In this document: piece after piece, positions 52,601 to 59,767 of the stretch
Numbering within the stretch: the stretch's first letter is position 1
How the letters are laid out: every line of letters starts with the position of its first letter
Assembly (NCBI GenBank): GCA_034409055.1
Contig: DAOUMU010000384.1
Span: 9,365 to 73,364, forward strand
Direction of reading: 5' to 3'
DNA from: DAOUMU01 sp034409055
GTDB lineage: Bacteria > Chloroflexota > Anaerolineae > 4572-78 > J111
DNA: 64,000 bases
The notes under the pieces: model-generated
The model's input: the letters and a program-made list of their open reading frames with translations, nothing else
The model's database searches: none
Told to the model about the DNA's origin: nothing
Program-made: the position numbers and the translations under genes

Positions 52601-55600
52601 ACCCCTTCGGAAGGATGAAGGACATCCTTTACAAAACCGGCGATATGGTCCGCTACCGAGCGGACGGCAGCATTGAATATCTGGGCCGGGTTGATCAGCA
52701 AATCAAGCTTCGGGGTTTCCGGGTGGAGTTGGCCGAGATTGAAGCTACCATCGCCCAACACCCCCTGGTGCGTGAAGCCGCCGTTATTGCTCAGCCGGAC
52801 AAACCGGGCCACAAACGTCTCGTGGCATACATCGTTTCGGCCCAACCACCCCCTTCTTTAACCCAACCCTCCCCCCCTACGGCTTACTCCTTACTGCCTA
52901 CTCCTGATTTCAAGCGTGAACTTTATCAATTTTTAAAAGGCAAATTGCCCAGTTATATGCTTCCGACCACTTTTGTACCGCTGGCGGCACTCCCGCTAAC
53001 CCCGAACGGAAAGGTGGACCGTCGTGTCCTCCCTCCGGTCGACCTGCCTGAATCTGAACCGGCGGAGGATTTTGTGCCCCCCCATAACCGGGTCGAGGAG
53101 ATTCTGGCCGAGCTTTGGCGCCAGATTCTTGGCCTTGAGAGAGTGGGCGTCTATGACAATTTCTTCGAGCTGGGTGGGGACTCCATTCTCAGTATTCAGA
53201 TTATCGCCAGGGCTAATCAGGCCGGCTTGCGTCTCACCCCCCGCCAAATTTTTGAGCACCAGACGATTGCCGGGTTGGCAGAGGTGATCGATACCGTCCC
53301 TGTAGCCGAGGCTGAACAGGGGGTGGTGACAGGTCCGGTGCCCCTGACCCCGATTCAATGTTGGTTTTTTGAACAGGGCGAAGCTCTCTCTTGGGAAGAG
53401 TTGTCCGCCCTGCACCATTGGAATATGTCGCTGATGTTTGAAATCGAACCGGCCCCCGATCCAACCTTATTAGAGCAGGCTATCCACCATCTCAGCCAAC
53501 ACCACGACGCCCTCCGTCTCCGTTTTTGGCCTAACGGCCCAGAATCGAGTTGGCAACAATTTAACGCCGGTCTTGACCAGGACGCTCATCCGGTCTCTCT
53601 GTCCGAAACCGATCTGTCGGCCTTACCCCCGACGGAGCAAGAGGCTGCCATTCAGACGAGGGCCACGGCACTCCAGGCCGGTTTGAATTTGTCCACGGGG
53701 CCCTTGCTGCGGGCCGCCCTGTTTAACCTCGGTCTACAAAAGCCGGCCCGCCTGCTCATCGTGGTTCACCATCTGGCGGTTGACGGCGTCTCCTGGCGCA
53801 TCTTTGTGGAGGATTTACAGACCGTTTACCGGCAACTGAGCCGGGGTGAGCCGGTTCGGCTGCCCCCTAAAACCACCTCCTTCAAACGGTGGGCTGAACA
53901 GTTAACCAAATACGCTCAGTCTGAGCCACTGCGGGCTGAGGCTACCTACTGGCTGCGTAAACCGCCCCCCCACCTGGCCTGTTTGCCGGTAGATTATCCC
54001 GAACAGATTGAGAGCACAACCCACCAATCTACTCTAGCCCAAAATACCGAAGCATCGGCTCGGGTCGTGTCGGTATCGCTTGACGTTGAGGCTACCCGGA
54101 CCTTGCTGTACAAAGTGCCGGCCACTTATCACACGCAGATTAACGAGATATTGCTGACCGCTCTGGCCCAAACCCTGGTCCGGTGGGTGGCACGAGAAAC
54201 GGATAGTCAGGGGAATGCTTCAACGACTTTATTGATCGACCTGGAGGGACACGGCCGGGAGGAGATTGGGCCTGGCCTGGACCTATCCCGTACAATCGGC
54301 TGGTTTACCACCCTCTTTCCCGTATCCCTGACCTTGAACAGGAACACCTCACCAGAGCCGGCCATCCAATCAGTTAAGGAGACCCTCCGCCGTATCCCCC
54401 AGCGGGGTATTGGCTACGGCCTATTACGATATTTGAGCCGCGATGCAGATATTGTGGCCAAGTTGCAAGCCTTACCTCAGGCCGAAGTCAGTTTTAACTA
54501 CCTGGGTCAATTTGAGCCAGGGCAGATTTCAGATTCCTTCCATCCACTACCTATGTCCACTGTTCGTTCCCTGGCCGGGCCGGTCCGCAGTCCGCTCAAC
54601 CGCCGTAGTCACTTGTTAGAAGTGGATAGCTACGTGACTGGAGGCCGGCTCCACATAGATTGGACTTACAGTGAGGGTGTCCATCGACGAACGACCATCG
54701 AAGGTTTGGCAGCCGGCTTGATAGAAAGCTTGCAATTATTGATCACTCATTGCCAGTCCGGCTATACACCCGCCGATTTTCCGTTGGCCAGACTCGACCA
54801 GCAAATGCTGGATCAATTCGTCGCAGATAACCGGCCGGTGGAAGATATTTATCCCCTCTCGCCCATGCAGCAAGCGATGCTTTTACACGTCCACGGTGCT
54901 CCCAGTTCGAGGGCCTATTTCGTGCAGTGGTACTGTACCTTGCCCGGCCCCCTGGATGTCTCTGCCTTTCGGCGGGCCTGGCAACACGTGGTGAACCGTC
55001 AACCGATTTTGCGGACGGCATTTGTCTGGCAGGGACTGGATGAACCGCTCCAGGTGGTGTATCGGCAGGCTGATCTCCTCTGGGAGCAACAGGATTGGCG
55101 GGGGCTATCCTCAGCCGAGCAGCAGACAAAGTTGACCGCCTGGCTGGCCGCAGACCGGACCCGAGGCTTTGACCTGACAGAGGCCCCCTTAATGCGTTTA
55201 GCCCTCATCCAACTTGAGGCCGAAACCTACCAGTTTATCTGGAGCCACCATCATCTCTTGTTAGATGGATGGTCGACCGCCCCGCTCTGGCAAGAAATCT
55301 TTACCGTTTATGAAGCGTTCTGCCGGGATAAGCCCCCCCCACAGCTTGCCCCGCCCCCCCCCTATCGAGCTTACATCGCCTGGCTACAAGCACGGACTAC
55401 GGACCACGAACAACGGACCACAGACTACGGACTACGGACCACGAATAACGAACAATCTAAAGATGCTTACCAGGAACAGCAAATTCGGTTGTCCACGACC
55501 ACCACGGCCCAGTTACAAGCCTTTGCCCAACAGCACCGGTTGACGCTAAACAGTGTGGTGCAAGGGGCGTGGGCGCTACTGCTGCGACACTACAGCGGCC

Positions 55601-56181
55601 AGGAGAGGGTCACGTTTTGGGTCGTTGCCTCTGACCGGCCGGCTGTGGTCGAGTTTGAGTCGATGGTTGGTCTGCTGCTCAAAATGTTACTGGTTCGGGT
55701 GGAGATACCTCTGGCTACCCCCCTCGTGCCCTGGTTGACCCAATTCCAGCAGCAACAAGTTGAACTGCGCCAGCAAACTGAGCACATCTTACCAGCGCAG
55801 ACTCAAAGAAGGGGAGAGAGCGGGAGTGGGGCCAAGCAGCCTTTGTTCGAGAGCGTGCTGCGCTTTCAGAACTATCCGTTAAACCCCCTTCTCTCCAAGG
55901 AGAATACAGCCCGAAAACCGGGCAGTAACCTGGAAATCCGTCATGTGGGCTGGGTAGACAGGTGGCCTTATCCCCTCAACGTAGAGGTTGTACCTGGTTC
56001 GGAGTTACTGCTACAGATGAGTTATAACCAACATCATTTTAAAGCAGAAACGGTCCAACAAATGTTGAACCGTTTCCAGGCCTTATTGGAAGCATTTGTA
56101 GCTAAGCCGCAGCAACCTCTGGCAGCGTTGTTGGTTACTTCGTCACCTCAGCTTCCAACCTCTTCGGGATTTCGACGTTGA
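46684..56181 (+). CDS. Non-ribosomal peptide synthetase: FkbM-FkbH-PCP-C-A-PCP-E-C
   Basis: A 3165-residue multidomain enzyme. An FkbM methyltransferase (V-D-V-G-A-N-I-G near 138; L-K-I-D-V-E-K near 281) is followed by an FkbH-like HAD domain (L-D-C-D-Q-T-L-W-G-G near 503), PCP1 (G-G-D-S-L near 970), C1 (H-H-I-I-S-D-R-W-S near 1178; the final motif Gly is Arg), A (T-S-G-S-T-G-T-P-K-G near 1748; N-G-Y-G-P-T-E near 1893; N-G-K-V-D near 2107), PCP2 (G-G-D-S-I near 2165), E (H-H-L-A-V-D-G near 2361) and C2 (H-H-H-L-L-L-D-G near 2854). FkbH loads glycerate from 1,3-bisphosphoglycerate, FkbM may O-methylate, A adds one amino acid and E makes it D. No thioesterase follows. A tentative hand-derived A code is D-I-E-A-V-F-G-V-V-K. 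Confidence 0.92.
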   Translation: MPEQKIVITATFTTEPIEESLTFWLQTLDLPYTVEFAPYNQVFQQLLDPASLLSQNQSGLNVLLVRFEDWLCGHKGLRLNVDPSEKEHLLAGHVRYKLPDHTEIAHLNQYETDYVYQEIFVDQAYLKHGITLNDGDCVVDVGANIGLFTLFVQQKCPHATVYAFEPSPPVYEILQTNARLYGAQVKTFNYGLSNETKKAQFTFYRHSSVFSSYYADAAQDEHAVKAVIRNMLRQQNGALDPAALDKFTAELLAGRLESETFVCQLKTLSSIITEQGIDQIDLLKIDVEKSELDILQGIEAEHWSIIKQIVMEVHDQAGSLVTQITRLLQCRGFEVVVDEEVLLQNSGLYNLYATRRKGKDEGERLIPIRAQEDEVSLSPHPSTAYERDLVLALKAAVARSAAPYLLCLCPPSPATMADPTLMDQFKRMVDRTAAELAEVGSVYVIEPAELSATYPVSPEAMYDAYGDKLGHVPFTPTFFTALGTMLARKIYTFQNPSLKVIVLDCDQTLWGGVCAEDGPLGVNVDDPWQALQSFMMAQAVAGRLICLCSKNQAVDVWAVFAQRPEMPLRPEHIVASRINWLPKSENLKSLAQELQLGLDSFVFIDDNPLECVEVQANCPEVLALPLPAEPDRILQFLTHLWVFDKLQITEVDRQRTVLYRQNQQREQLRTESLTLADFLTKLELKVQISPMTFSQLPRVAQLTQRVNQFNATTMRRSESEIQQGWQNGAFESLVVEVSDRFGDYGLVGVIFFTTDSDILKVDTFLLSCRALGRGVEHQMLARLGRTAVERGLSRVDLPYHSTPRNQPILDFLTETGQNCQEPFMSFREAQRRGISVDDGFCFQFPVEVAAALTFKPKTTKPVSVTPPKAHQGETSPNNQPAKISAGRAGASLKSRTWQSTLLTRIATELYTVEQIHTAVETHQRHSRSESDSTFVPARTPTEELLVTLWADILKLDRVDIRDNFFELGGDSLLATQLASRIQQSFGVALSLQHLFEAPILADQAGLLAAWHTPGDTLSEMSITRMGTGIRSQTRPDSIPLSFAQQRLWFLNQLQPDNPAYNIPLAIRLTGSLDITALSNSLAEIVRRHESLRTTFPTIEGQAGQRIAPPASDQFTVEDLLLVDLRALPENEREIEVRKLINTEAKRHFDLVHGPLFYATLLFLNDGQNGEYILLLNMHHIISDRWSIRLFFQELSALYQGFTTGQPVSLPDLPIQYADFALWQRRQWLAGGQENGPFPLQHQLDYWRQQLEDLPTLSLPTDRPRPPSQTFRGTTCTFTLPPSLAESLRSLSQQEGGTLFMTLLAAFQVLLYRYTGQTDIPVGSPIANRHRSEIENLIGFFVNTLVLRTDLSGNPTFRTLLGQVRQVALDAYAHQDLPFDQLVEVLQPERDPSRQPLFQVMFNLQNEPPLQRLTLPGLTATWLAVDSDAAQFDLSLDLIEESQGLSGAFEYNTDLFDPPTIARLAGHFQTLLAGIVANPDQCLSDLPLLTEAEQHQMLVEWNGLARQSPYAQGKLATYPTTSHRCLHHLFEAQVERTPDAVAVIIFPEASQNHSTPRSKGTQAQSATHRASVRNPQPIEQVPAIQLTYRELNQRANQLAHYLQKLGVGPDVRVGLCLERSLEMVVGLLGILKAGGAYVPLDPDYPQERLAFMLAHTQAPVLLTQQKIYDLRHLPCGLTIDDTCPVGFLPDEGKVPEIQNLKSEIRNPKSKIQNPTLVCLDTDWAVIAQEPTENPTSEVTPDNLAYVMYTSGSTGTPKGVMIEHHSLVWYAKTAADQYSLTANDRVLQFASISFDISVEEIYPCLTCGATLVLRTEEMSGAVPDFLEACQQWGITTLFLPTAFWHELATGLANEPWRLPTSLRLVSFGGEKVLPERVAAWRQAIGNRVQLMNGYGPTETTVVATLCQLTETAGATTTWQASSIGRVIPGAQVYILDQNLQPVPIGIPGELYIGGEGVARGYLNQPDLTAETFIPNPFGRMKDILYKTGDMVRYRADGSIEYLGRVDQQIKLRGFRVELAEIEATIAQHPLVREAAVIAQPDKPGHKRLVAYIVSAQPPPSLTQPSPPTAYSLLPTPDFKRELYQFLKGKLPSYMLPTTFVPLAALPLTPNGKVDRRVLPPVDLPESEPAEDFVPPHNRVEEILAELWRQILGLERVGVYDNFFELGGDSILSIQIIARANQAGLRLTPRQIFEHQTIAGLAEVIDTVPVAEAEQGVVTGPVPLTPIQCWFFEQGEALSWEELSALHHWNMSLMFEIEPAPDPTLLEQAIHHLSQHHDALRLRFWPNGPESSWQQFNAGLDQDAHPVSLSETDLSALPPTEQEAAIQTRATALQAGLNLSTGPLLRAALFNLGLQKPARLLIVVHHLAVDGVSWRIFVEDLQTVYRQLSRGEPVRLPPKTTSFKRWAEQLTKYAQSEPLRAEATYWLRKPPPHLACLPVDYPEQIESTTHQSTLAQNTEASARVVSVSLDVEATRTLLYKVPATYHTQINEILLTALAQTLVRWVARETDSQGNASTTLLIDLEGHGREEIGPGLDLSRTIGWFTTLFPVSLTLNRNTSPEPAIQSVKETLRRIPQRGIGYGLLRYLSRDADIVAKLQALPQAEVSFNYLGQFEPGQISDSFHPLPMSTVRSLAGPVRSPLNRRSHLLEVDSYVTGGRLHIDWTYSEGVHRRTTIEGLAAGLIESLQLLITHCQSGYTPADFPLARLDQQMLDQFVADNRPVEDIYPLSPMQQAMLLHVHGAPSSRAYFVQWYCTLPGPLDVSAFRRAWQHVVNRQPILRTAFVWQGLDEPLQVVYRQADLLWEQQDWRGLSSAEQQTKLTAWLAADRTRGFDLTEAPLMRLALIQLEAETYQFIWSHHHLLLDGWSTAPLWQEIFTVYEAFCRDKPPPQLAPPPPYRAYIAWLQARTTDHEQRTTDYGLRTTNNEQSKDAYQEQQIRLSTTTTAQLQAFAQQHRLTLNSVVQGAWALLLRHYSGQERVTFWVVASDRPAVVEFESMVGLLLKMLLVRVEIPLATPLVPWLTQFQQQQVELRQQTEHILPAQTQRRGESGSGAKQPLFESVLRFQNYPLNPLLSKENTARKPGSNLEIRHVGWVDRWPYPLNVEVVPGSELLLQMSYNQHHFKAETVQQMLNRFQALLEAFVAKPQQPLAALLVTSSPQLPTSSGFRR
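49150..49192. repeat. TGTCATTCCGAG repeat within the NRPS
   Basis: CATGTCATTCCGAGAAGCGC then GACGAGGAATCTCCG. It encodes M-S-F-R-E-A-Q-R-R-G-I-S in the linker between FkbH and PCP1. It is the same family as in the kinase gene, but read in a different frame. Confidence 0.8.
51214..51435. repeat. Repeat-derived segments at the C1-A linker of the NRPS
   Basis: AGGGCAAGTTAGCAACTTACC (near 51217) is the intergenic hairpin arm seen at 7151 and 29533. At 51350-51430 CCGCAACCCATAGGGCAAGTG and CCGCAACCCATAGAGCAAGTG are two tandem 33-bp units. The frame stays open. Confidence 0.75.
51694..51824. repeat. Repeat-derived segments between A-domain motifs A2 and A3
   Basis: Two tandem copies of GACACTTGCCCTGTGGGTT (near 51694 and 51720) precede an (A)AATCCGAAATCC/AAAATCTAAAATCC tract (51764-51824), the reverse-complement type of the intergenic repeat at 5184-5219. 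It encodes N-L-K-S-E-I-R-N-P-K-S-K-I-Q-N. Confidence 0.8.
55390..55457. repeat. ACGGACTACGGACCACGAA tandem repeat within C2
   Basis: Several imperfect 7-bp-type units (CGGACCA / CGGACTA / ACGAACA) inside the final condensation domain, encoding T-T-D-H-E-Q-R-T-T-D-Y-G-L-R-T-T-N. Low-complexity insert between two subdomains. Confidence 0.8.
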
Positions 56182-58495
56182 TTTGTTTGATCTCGGCAGT
56201 CAGCACCGGCGGCCAGCGGATGTTATCAAACGCTTCGGGGGGGTAACTCTCGTTAATTAAACCAATTTGTTCATTGGACAGATAAGTTGTGGCCTCATCA
56301 ACAGCCGACAGATAGCCACTGCTCTCAATCAGTTTGCCCGCATTTTTGGGCTCGAGCATGTAGTCAATCCAGGCATAAGCCGCCTTCAGGTTCTCCGCTC
56401 CGGCCGGAATGGCAAAAGCGTCAATAAAGGCCAGCGCCCCTTCTGCCGGGGCAATAAATTTAATGTCCGGGTTTTGCCGGCTTAACAGCCAGCCGGTCCC
56501 ATCCCACCCCTCGGCCAGGTAGGTTTCTTCACGCAGCATGAGGTCGATATTCTCCTGACGCGTGGTCCAGTAAACCTTAACATTATCCCGGCAATCGAGC
56601 AGGTAAGCCAATGCCTCTTCCATAATCCTTTGCCACTCTTCCGGGTCATCGGCGGCGGCATACAGGTCGTACCCCAGGCCGTAAGCTGCGGCGACAAACA
56701 TAGCGTAACGGTAGCGATAAGTCACATGCCCGGCATATTGGCTGTCACATAACTGGCGGTAGGAGGTGATCGGTTCATCAACCCGGGCCGTATTGACAAT
56801 CAAGCCGGTAGCGCCCCAGGTAAAGGGCACGGCGTAAGGTTGGCCATCCAGGGTTGAGTAATTGGCCACTCGTTCTTTAAGGGTCGCATTTAGATGGTCC
56901 AGCTTTAAGATGCGGTCGACGTCAATGGGTTGGTAGATACCGTATAGCTGCTGGGCCACCAGTACCTCGGTGGCGGTCGGCTGAGCTAAATCCCAACCCA
57001 CACCGCCACTCTCTCGAAGTTTACTGATTAGTTCGTCGTTGTCTGAAATATAGGTTACCTCCACCGTCGCCCCGGTGGCCTGCTCAAAGGCATTTTTTAA
57101 GTCATTGGAAACATACCCTTCCCAGGTCAAAATGCGCAGTGTCTGCCCGGACAGGTTGGGCAAATCGGCCAAACCGGCCACATCAAACTCAGCCGCAATG
57201 GCTTCTAAGTCGACAGGTCGCGTCCGGTTTTCGACCACGAGCCGCAAATTTTCGACCACCTCGGCATTAATCTCATCCAATTCGGGCGTCAGCGGGGGAG
57301 ACCAATTGATGTTGTCAATTGCTTCTGGCGGAAAACTCTCTTTAATCAAGGCGGCCCGTGTTTCAGGCAGATAATCGACAGCTTCCCCTACGGCTGACAT
57401 GTAGCCACTGACCTCGGCCAACCTGCCCGCATTTCTGGCCTCGTACATGTAGTCAATCCAGGCATAAGCTGCGTCCAGGTTGTCTGCCTGGGCCGGAATA
57501 GCCAGGGTATCGACCCAACCCAGTCCCCCTTCCTCCGGGGCGATGAATTTGATTTCCGGTTTGGCCTGGCTCAATAGCCAGCCGGTTCCGTCCCAACCCT
57601 GGGCCAGATAGGTTTCTTCCCGCAACATAAAATCGATATTCTCCTGCCGGGTCGTCCAATAGGATTTAACATTGCGGTCGCACTCAATCAGGTAAGCCAG
57701 GGTCTCTTCCATGATCTTGCGCCACTCAGCCGAATCATCAACCGCTGCATATAAGTCGTAGCCCAGGCCGTAGGCAGCCCCGACAAAAGTAGCGTAACGA
57801 TAGCGATAGGTGACGCGACCAGCATAACCGGGATCACACAACTGCCGGTAAGAGGTGATTGGCTCCTCAATTTTAGCCGTATTGACAATCAGGCCCGAAG
57901 CACCCCAGGTAAAAGGCAGGCCGTACTGGTCACCGGCCACCGTGGAGTACTCGACCACCCGCTCGTTCAATGAACTGATGACATTGGCCAGGTTGCTAAC
58001 CCGACTGGTATCAATGGGCTGGTAAAACCCATAAAGTTCCTGAGCCAGGGCCAGTTTGGTCAGGGTGGGCTGGGCAATATCCCACCCTTCGTTCTCATTT
58101 TGGAGCTTGTCAATCAGTTCGTCGTTGTCTTCAATATAGGTTACCGCCACAGTTACCCCGGTCGCCTGTTCAAACGCTGTAACTAACTCGTCGGGGGCAT
58201 AACCATCCCAGGTCAAAATATCGAGTGTTTGTCCAGACAAGTCGGGTAACGTATCCAGGCCGGCTGCCTCAAAAGCAGGGACCACAGCCGGCGCGGCTGC
58301 CTCCGCCTCTACGACTTCAGCCGGTTCTGCCTGGGCGGGTTCAGCAGCCGGCACCTCTTGCGCCGGGGCCGGGGTAGCCGTGGGAATGGCCTCAACGGTG
58401 GCCACATCTTCGGCGGTCGTATCGCATTGGGCAGCGATCAGAGCCGTTATTACCATAATCATAAAGAGGATGAGCGATTTGTGGTTTCTTAGCAT
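56135..58495 (-). CDS. Tandem-duplicated PotD-like extracellular solute-binding lipoprotein
   Basis: About 786 residues from ATG 58495 (AAAAGGG upstream; a longer frame reaches 58573). A lipoprotein-type signal ends at A-A-Q-C near residue 23, followed by an Ala/Glu/Pro-rich spacer. Two consecutive solute-binding domains cover roughly 75-425 and 440-785. They share long identities such as T-S-Y-R-Q-L-C-D, Y-G-L-G-Y-D-L-Y-A-A, Y-W-T-T-R-Q-E-N-I-D and G-W-D-G-T-G-W-L-L-S. The family binds polyamines or similar cations for ABC importers, but no permease or ATPase genes are nearby. Its 3' end overlaps the NRPS 3' end by 47 bp in convergent orientation. The Gln at the lipobox -1 position is unusual. 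Confidence 0.85.
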   Translation of the reverse strand: MLRNHKSLILFMIMVITALIAAQCDTTAEDVATVEAIPTATPAPAQEVPAAEPAQAEPAEVVEAEAAAPAVVPAFEAAGLDTLPDLSGQTLDILTWDGYAPDELVTAFEQATGVTVAVTYIEDNDELIDKLQNENEGWDIAQPTLTKLALAQELYGFYQPIDTSRVSNLANVISSLNERVVEYSTVAGDQYGLPFTWGASGLIVNTAKIEEPITSYRQLCDPGYAGRVTYRYRYATFVGAAYGLGYDLYAAVDDSAEWRKIMEETLAYLIECDRNVKSYWTTRQENIDFMLREETYLAQGWDGTGWLLSQAKPEIKFIAPEEGGLGWVDTLAIPAQADNLDAAYAWIDYMYEARNAGRLAEVSGYMSAVGEAVDYLPETRAALIKESFPPEAIDNINWSPPLTPELDEINAEVVENLRLVVENRTRPVDLEAIAAEFDVAGLADLPNLSGQTLRILTWEGYVSNDLKNAFEQATGATVEVTYISDNDELISKLRESGGVGWDLAQPTATEVLVAQQLYGIYQPIDVDRILKLDHLNATLKERVANYSTLDGQPYAVPFTWGATGLIVNTARVDEPITSYRQLCDSQYAGHVTYRYRYAMFVAAAYGLGYDLYAAADDPEEWQRIMEEALAYLLDCRDNVKVYWTTRQENIDLMLREETYLAEGWDGTGWLLSRQNPDIKFIAPAEGALAFIDAFAIPAGAENLKAAYAWIDYMLEPKNAGKLIESSGYLSAVDEATTYLSNEQIGLINESYPPEAFDNIRWPPVLTAEIKQINVEIPKRLEAEVTK

Positions 58496-58589
58496 TTTCT
58501 TTTTCCCTTTTGGAGTTGGATAGGATACATTTTTGCAGATGAATAAAGTATACCACAAGCCAATCATTAACAAAAGGGGGGATTTCAGT

Positions 58590-58616
58590 GGTAGGGCAAG
58601 TTGCTAACTTGCCCCT
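58590..58616. repeat. GTAGGGCAAGTTGCTAACTTG repeat
   Basis: Compact palindrome GGCAAGTTGCTAACTTGCC upstream of the solute-binding gene. A half-size copy of the module seen at 7151 and elsewhere. Confidence 0.75.
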
Positions 58617-58674
58617 GGAACAGGCTTATTTCATCATATGTTTTTGAATACAAAATCAAGTTTTCTGGTGAAGA

Positions 58675-59652
58675 TTAATACCGGTTTGTTCTCACGCCAG
58701 CGGCGATGTCCGCCAAACGCTCAAACATAGCCTGATTGATGGGCACATCCAACACCCAACTGATTACGGCCGTCCAGCCATGTAGAAAATAGCCCCAGCC
58801 ATCGGCCACGGTCAGGTTTCGAGTATTTTTCTGAGCCAGGGCCTGGTGCATAAAATCAAGCTCACCCCGATAGTTCAGTTCCCAGGCGATGCCATTGCGG
58901 GGAAAAAGACCGGCCTTGGTGATGGGGGAGCCAGGTCGATCCTTGCCCATACCGGTGGCATTGATGACCAGGCTGCCCGCTGGCATAGCCGCCATCATCT
59001 CATCATTAACCTGGGGGTCCTGGTTGCAGACGTAGTCGAAGGTGATGTCCGGCCGAAGACTGGCCACGATCCTTTGCAGCCGCTCCAGCCGGTCCGGGGC
59101 AAGATCGACCACAACCACCCGCTTGGGCCGGTCACTGGCCGGTTGTCCGTTGATCAGATGCAGACTGAGGGCGGTGGCCGCCCCGCCGGCGCCCAAGCAT
59201 AAAACTTGAGCCCCGGTACGGGCAAAATAATTCTTGCCCACGATGGCTTCCAGGCTCAAACCGGAAGCGGCCGGGTCGATCGTGTGTCCCTCCAGGAGGC
59301 CGTTCCGTTTGGCGATACTCGAGACCTCATGACAGGTTTGGGCCGGCGGGGTGAGGCTGTCGAACATATCCCGGGCCGCTTCAAGGAGATCGATTTTGTG
59401 AGCAGTGACCCCGGCACCCAACGATAGGGGATCATATTTGATCTGAGCCACAGCCTGGCGATAACGCTCCGGCTCGTCGTGCAGTTTGAGGTCGATCCCT
59501 TCAATGACCACTTCCGGGCGACCTAACGCTTCCATCCACCGGGGAAACAGCTTCATAGACGAAGATTGGGCCGTGGTCACACCAATAAAATGAAGCGTCG
59601 GCACTGTTTTGGTAACGATATCGTACTGGTCAATTTCTCTGTGAGTAGACAT
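58675..59652 (-). CDS. Shikimate/quinate dehydrogenase-like protein
   Basis: A 325-residue protein with AroE-like layout. The N-terminal substrate domain has G-A-G-V-T-A-H-K near 79-86, where the Lys matches the catalytic Lys of shikimate dehydrogenases. The C-terminal Rossmann domain has L-G-A-G-G-A-A-T near 153-160 and I-N-A-T-G-M-G near 229-235. It is longer than housekeeping AroE (about 270 residues) and lies among catabolic-type genes rather than aro genes. It may act on another polyol or cyclitol acid; this is inference. It is on the same strand as the UroD-like gene upstream with a 115-bp gap. Confidence 0.85.
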   Translation of the reverse strand: MSTHREIDQYDIVTKTVPTLHFIGVTTAQSSSMKLFPRWMEALGRPEVVIEGIDLKLHDEPERYRQAVAQIKYDPLSLGAGVTAHKIDLLEAARDMFDSLTPPAQTCHEVSSIAKRNGLLEGHTIDPAASGLSLEAIVGKNYFARTGAQVLCLGAGGAATALSLHLINGQPASDRPKRVVVVDLAPDRLERLQRIVASLRPDITFDYVCNQDPQVNDEMMAAMPAGSLVINATGMGKDRPGSPITKAGLFPRNGIAWELNYRGELDFMHQALAQKNTRNLTVADGWGYFLHGWTAVISWVLDVPINQAMFERLADIAAGVRTNRY

Positions 59653-59767
59653 TGTCTATATTTTACCGTTTATTACTAGCAAGATTTGCGTTGCGCTTGT
59701 AGCGAGAATTATCATCGTGTAAAACGTGTTGCGTGTTGCGTGAAGTGATTTTTACGCTCGTAACTAT

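Noticed and set aside
59723..59745. Additional family-I element near the AroE-like gene
   Set aside because: Only the inner CGTGTTGCGTG module is present; neither GGGTGTGTTTCA ends nor flanking duplications were found.
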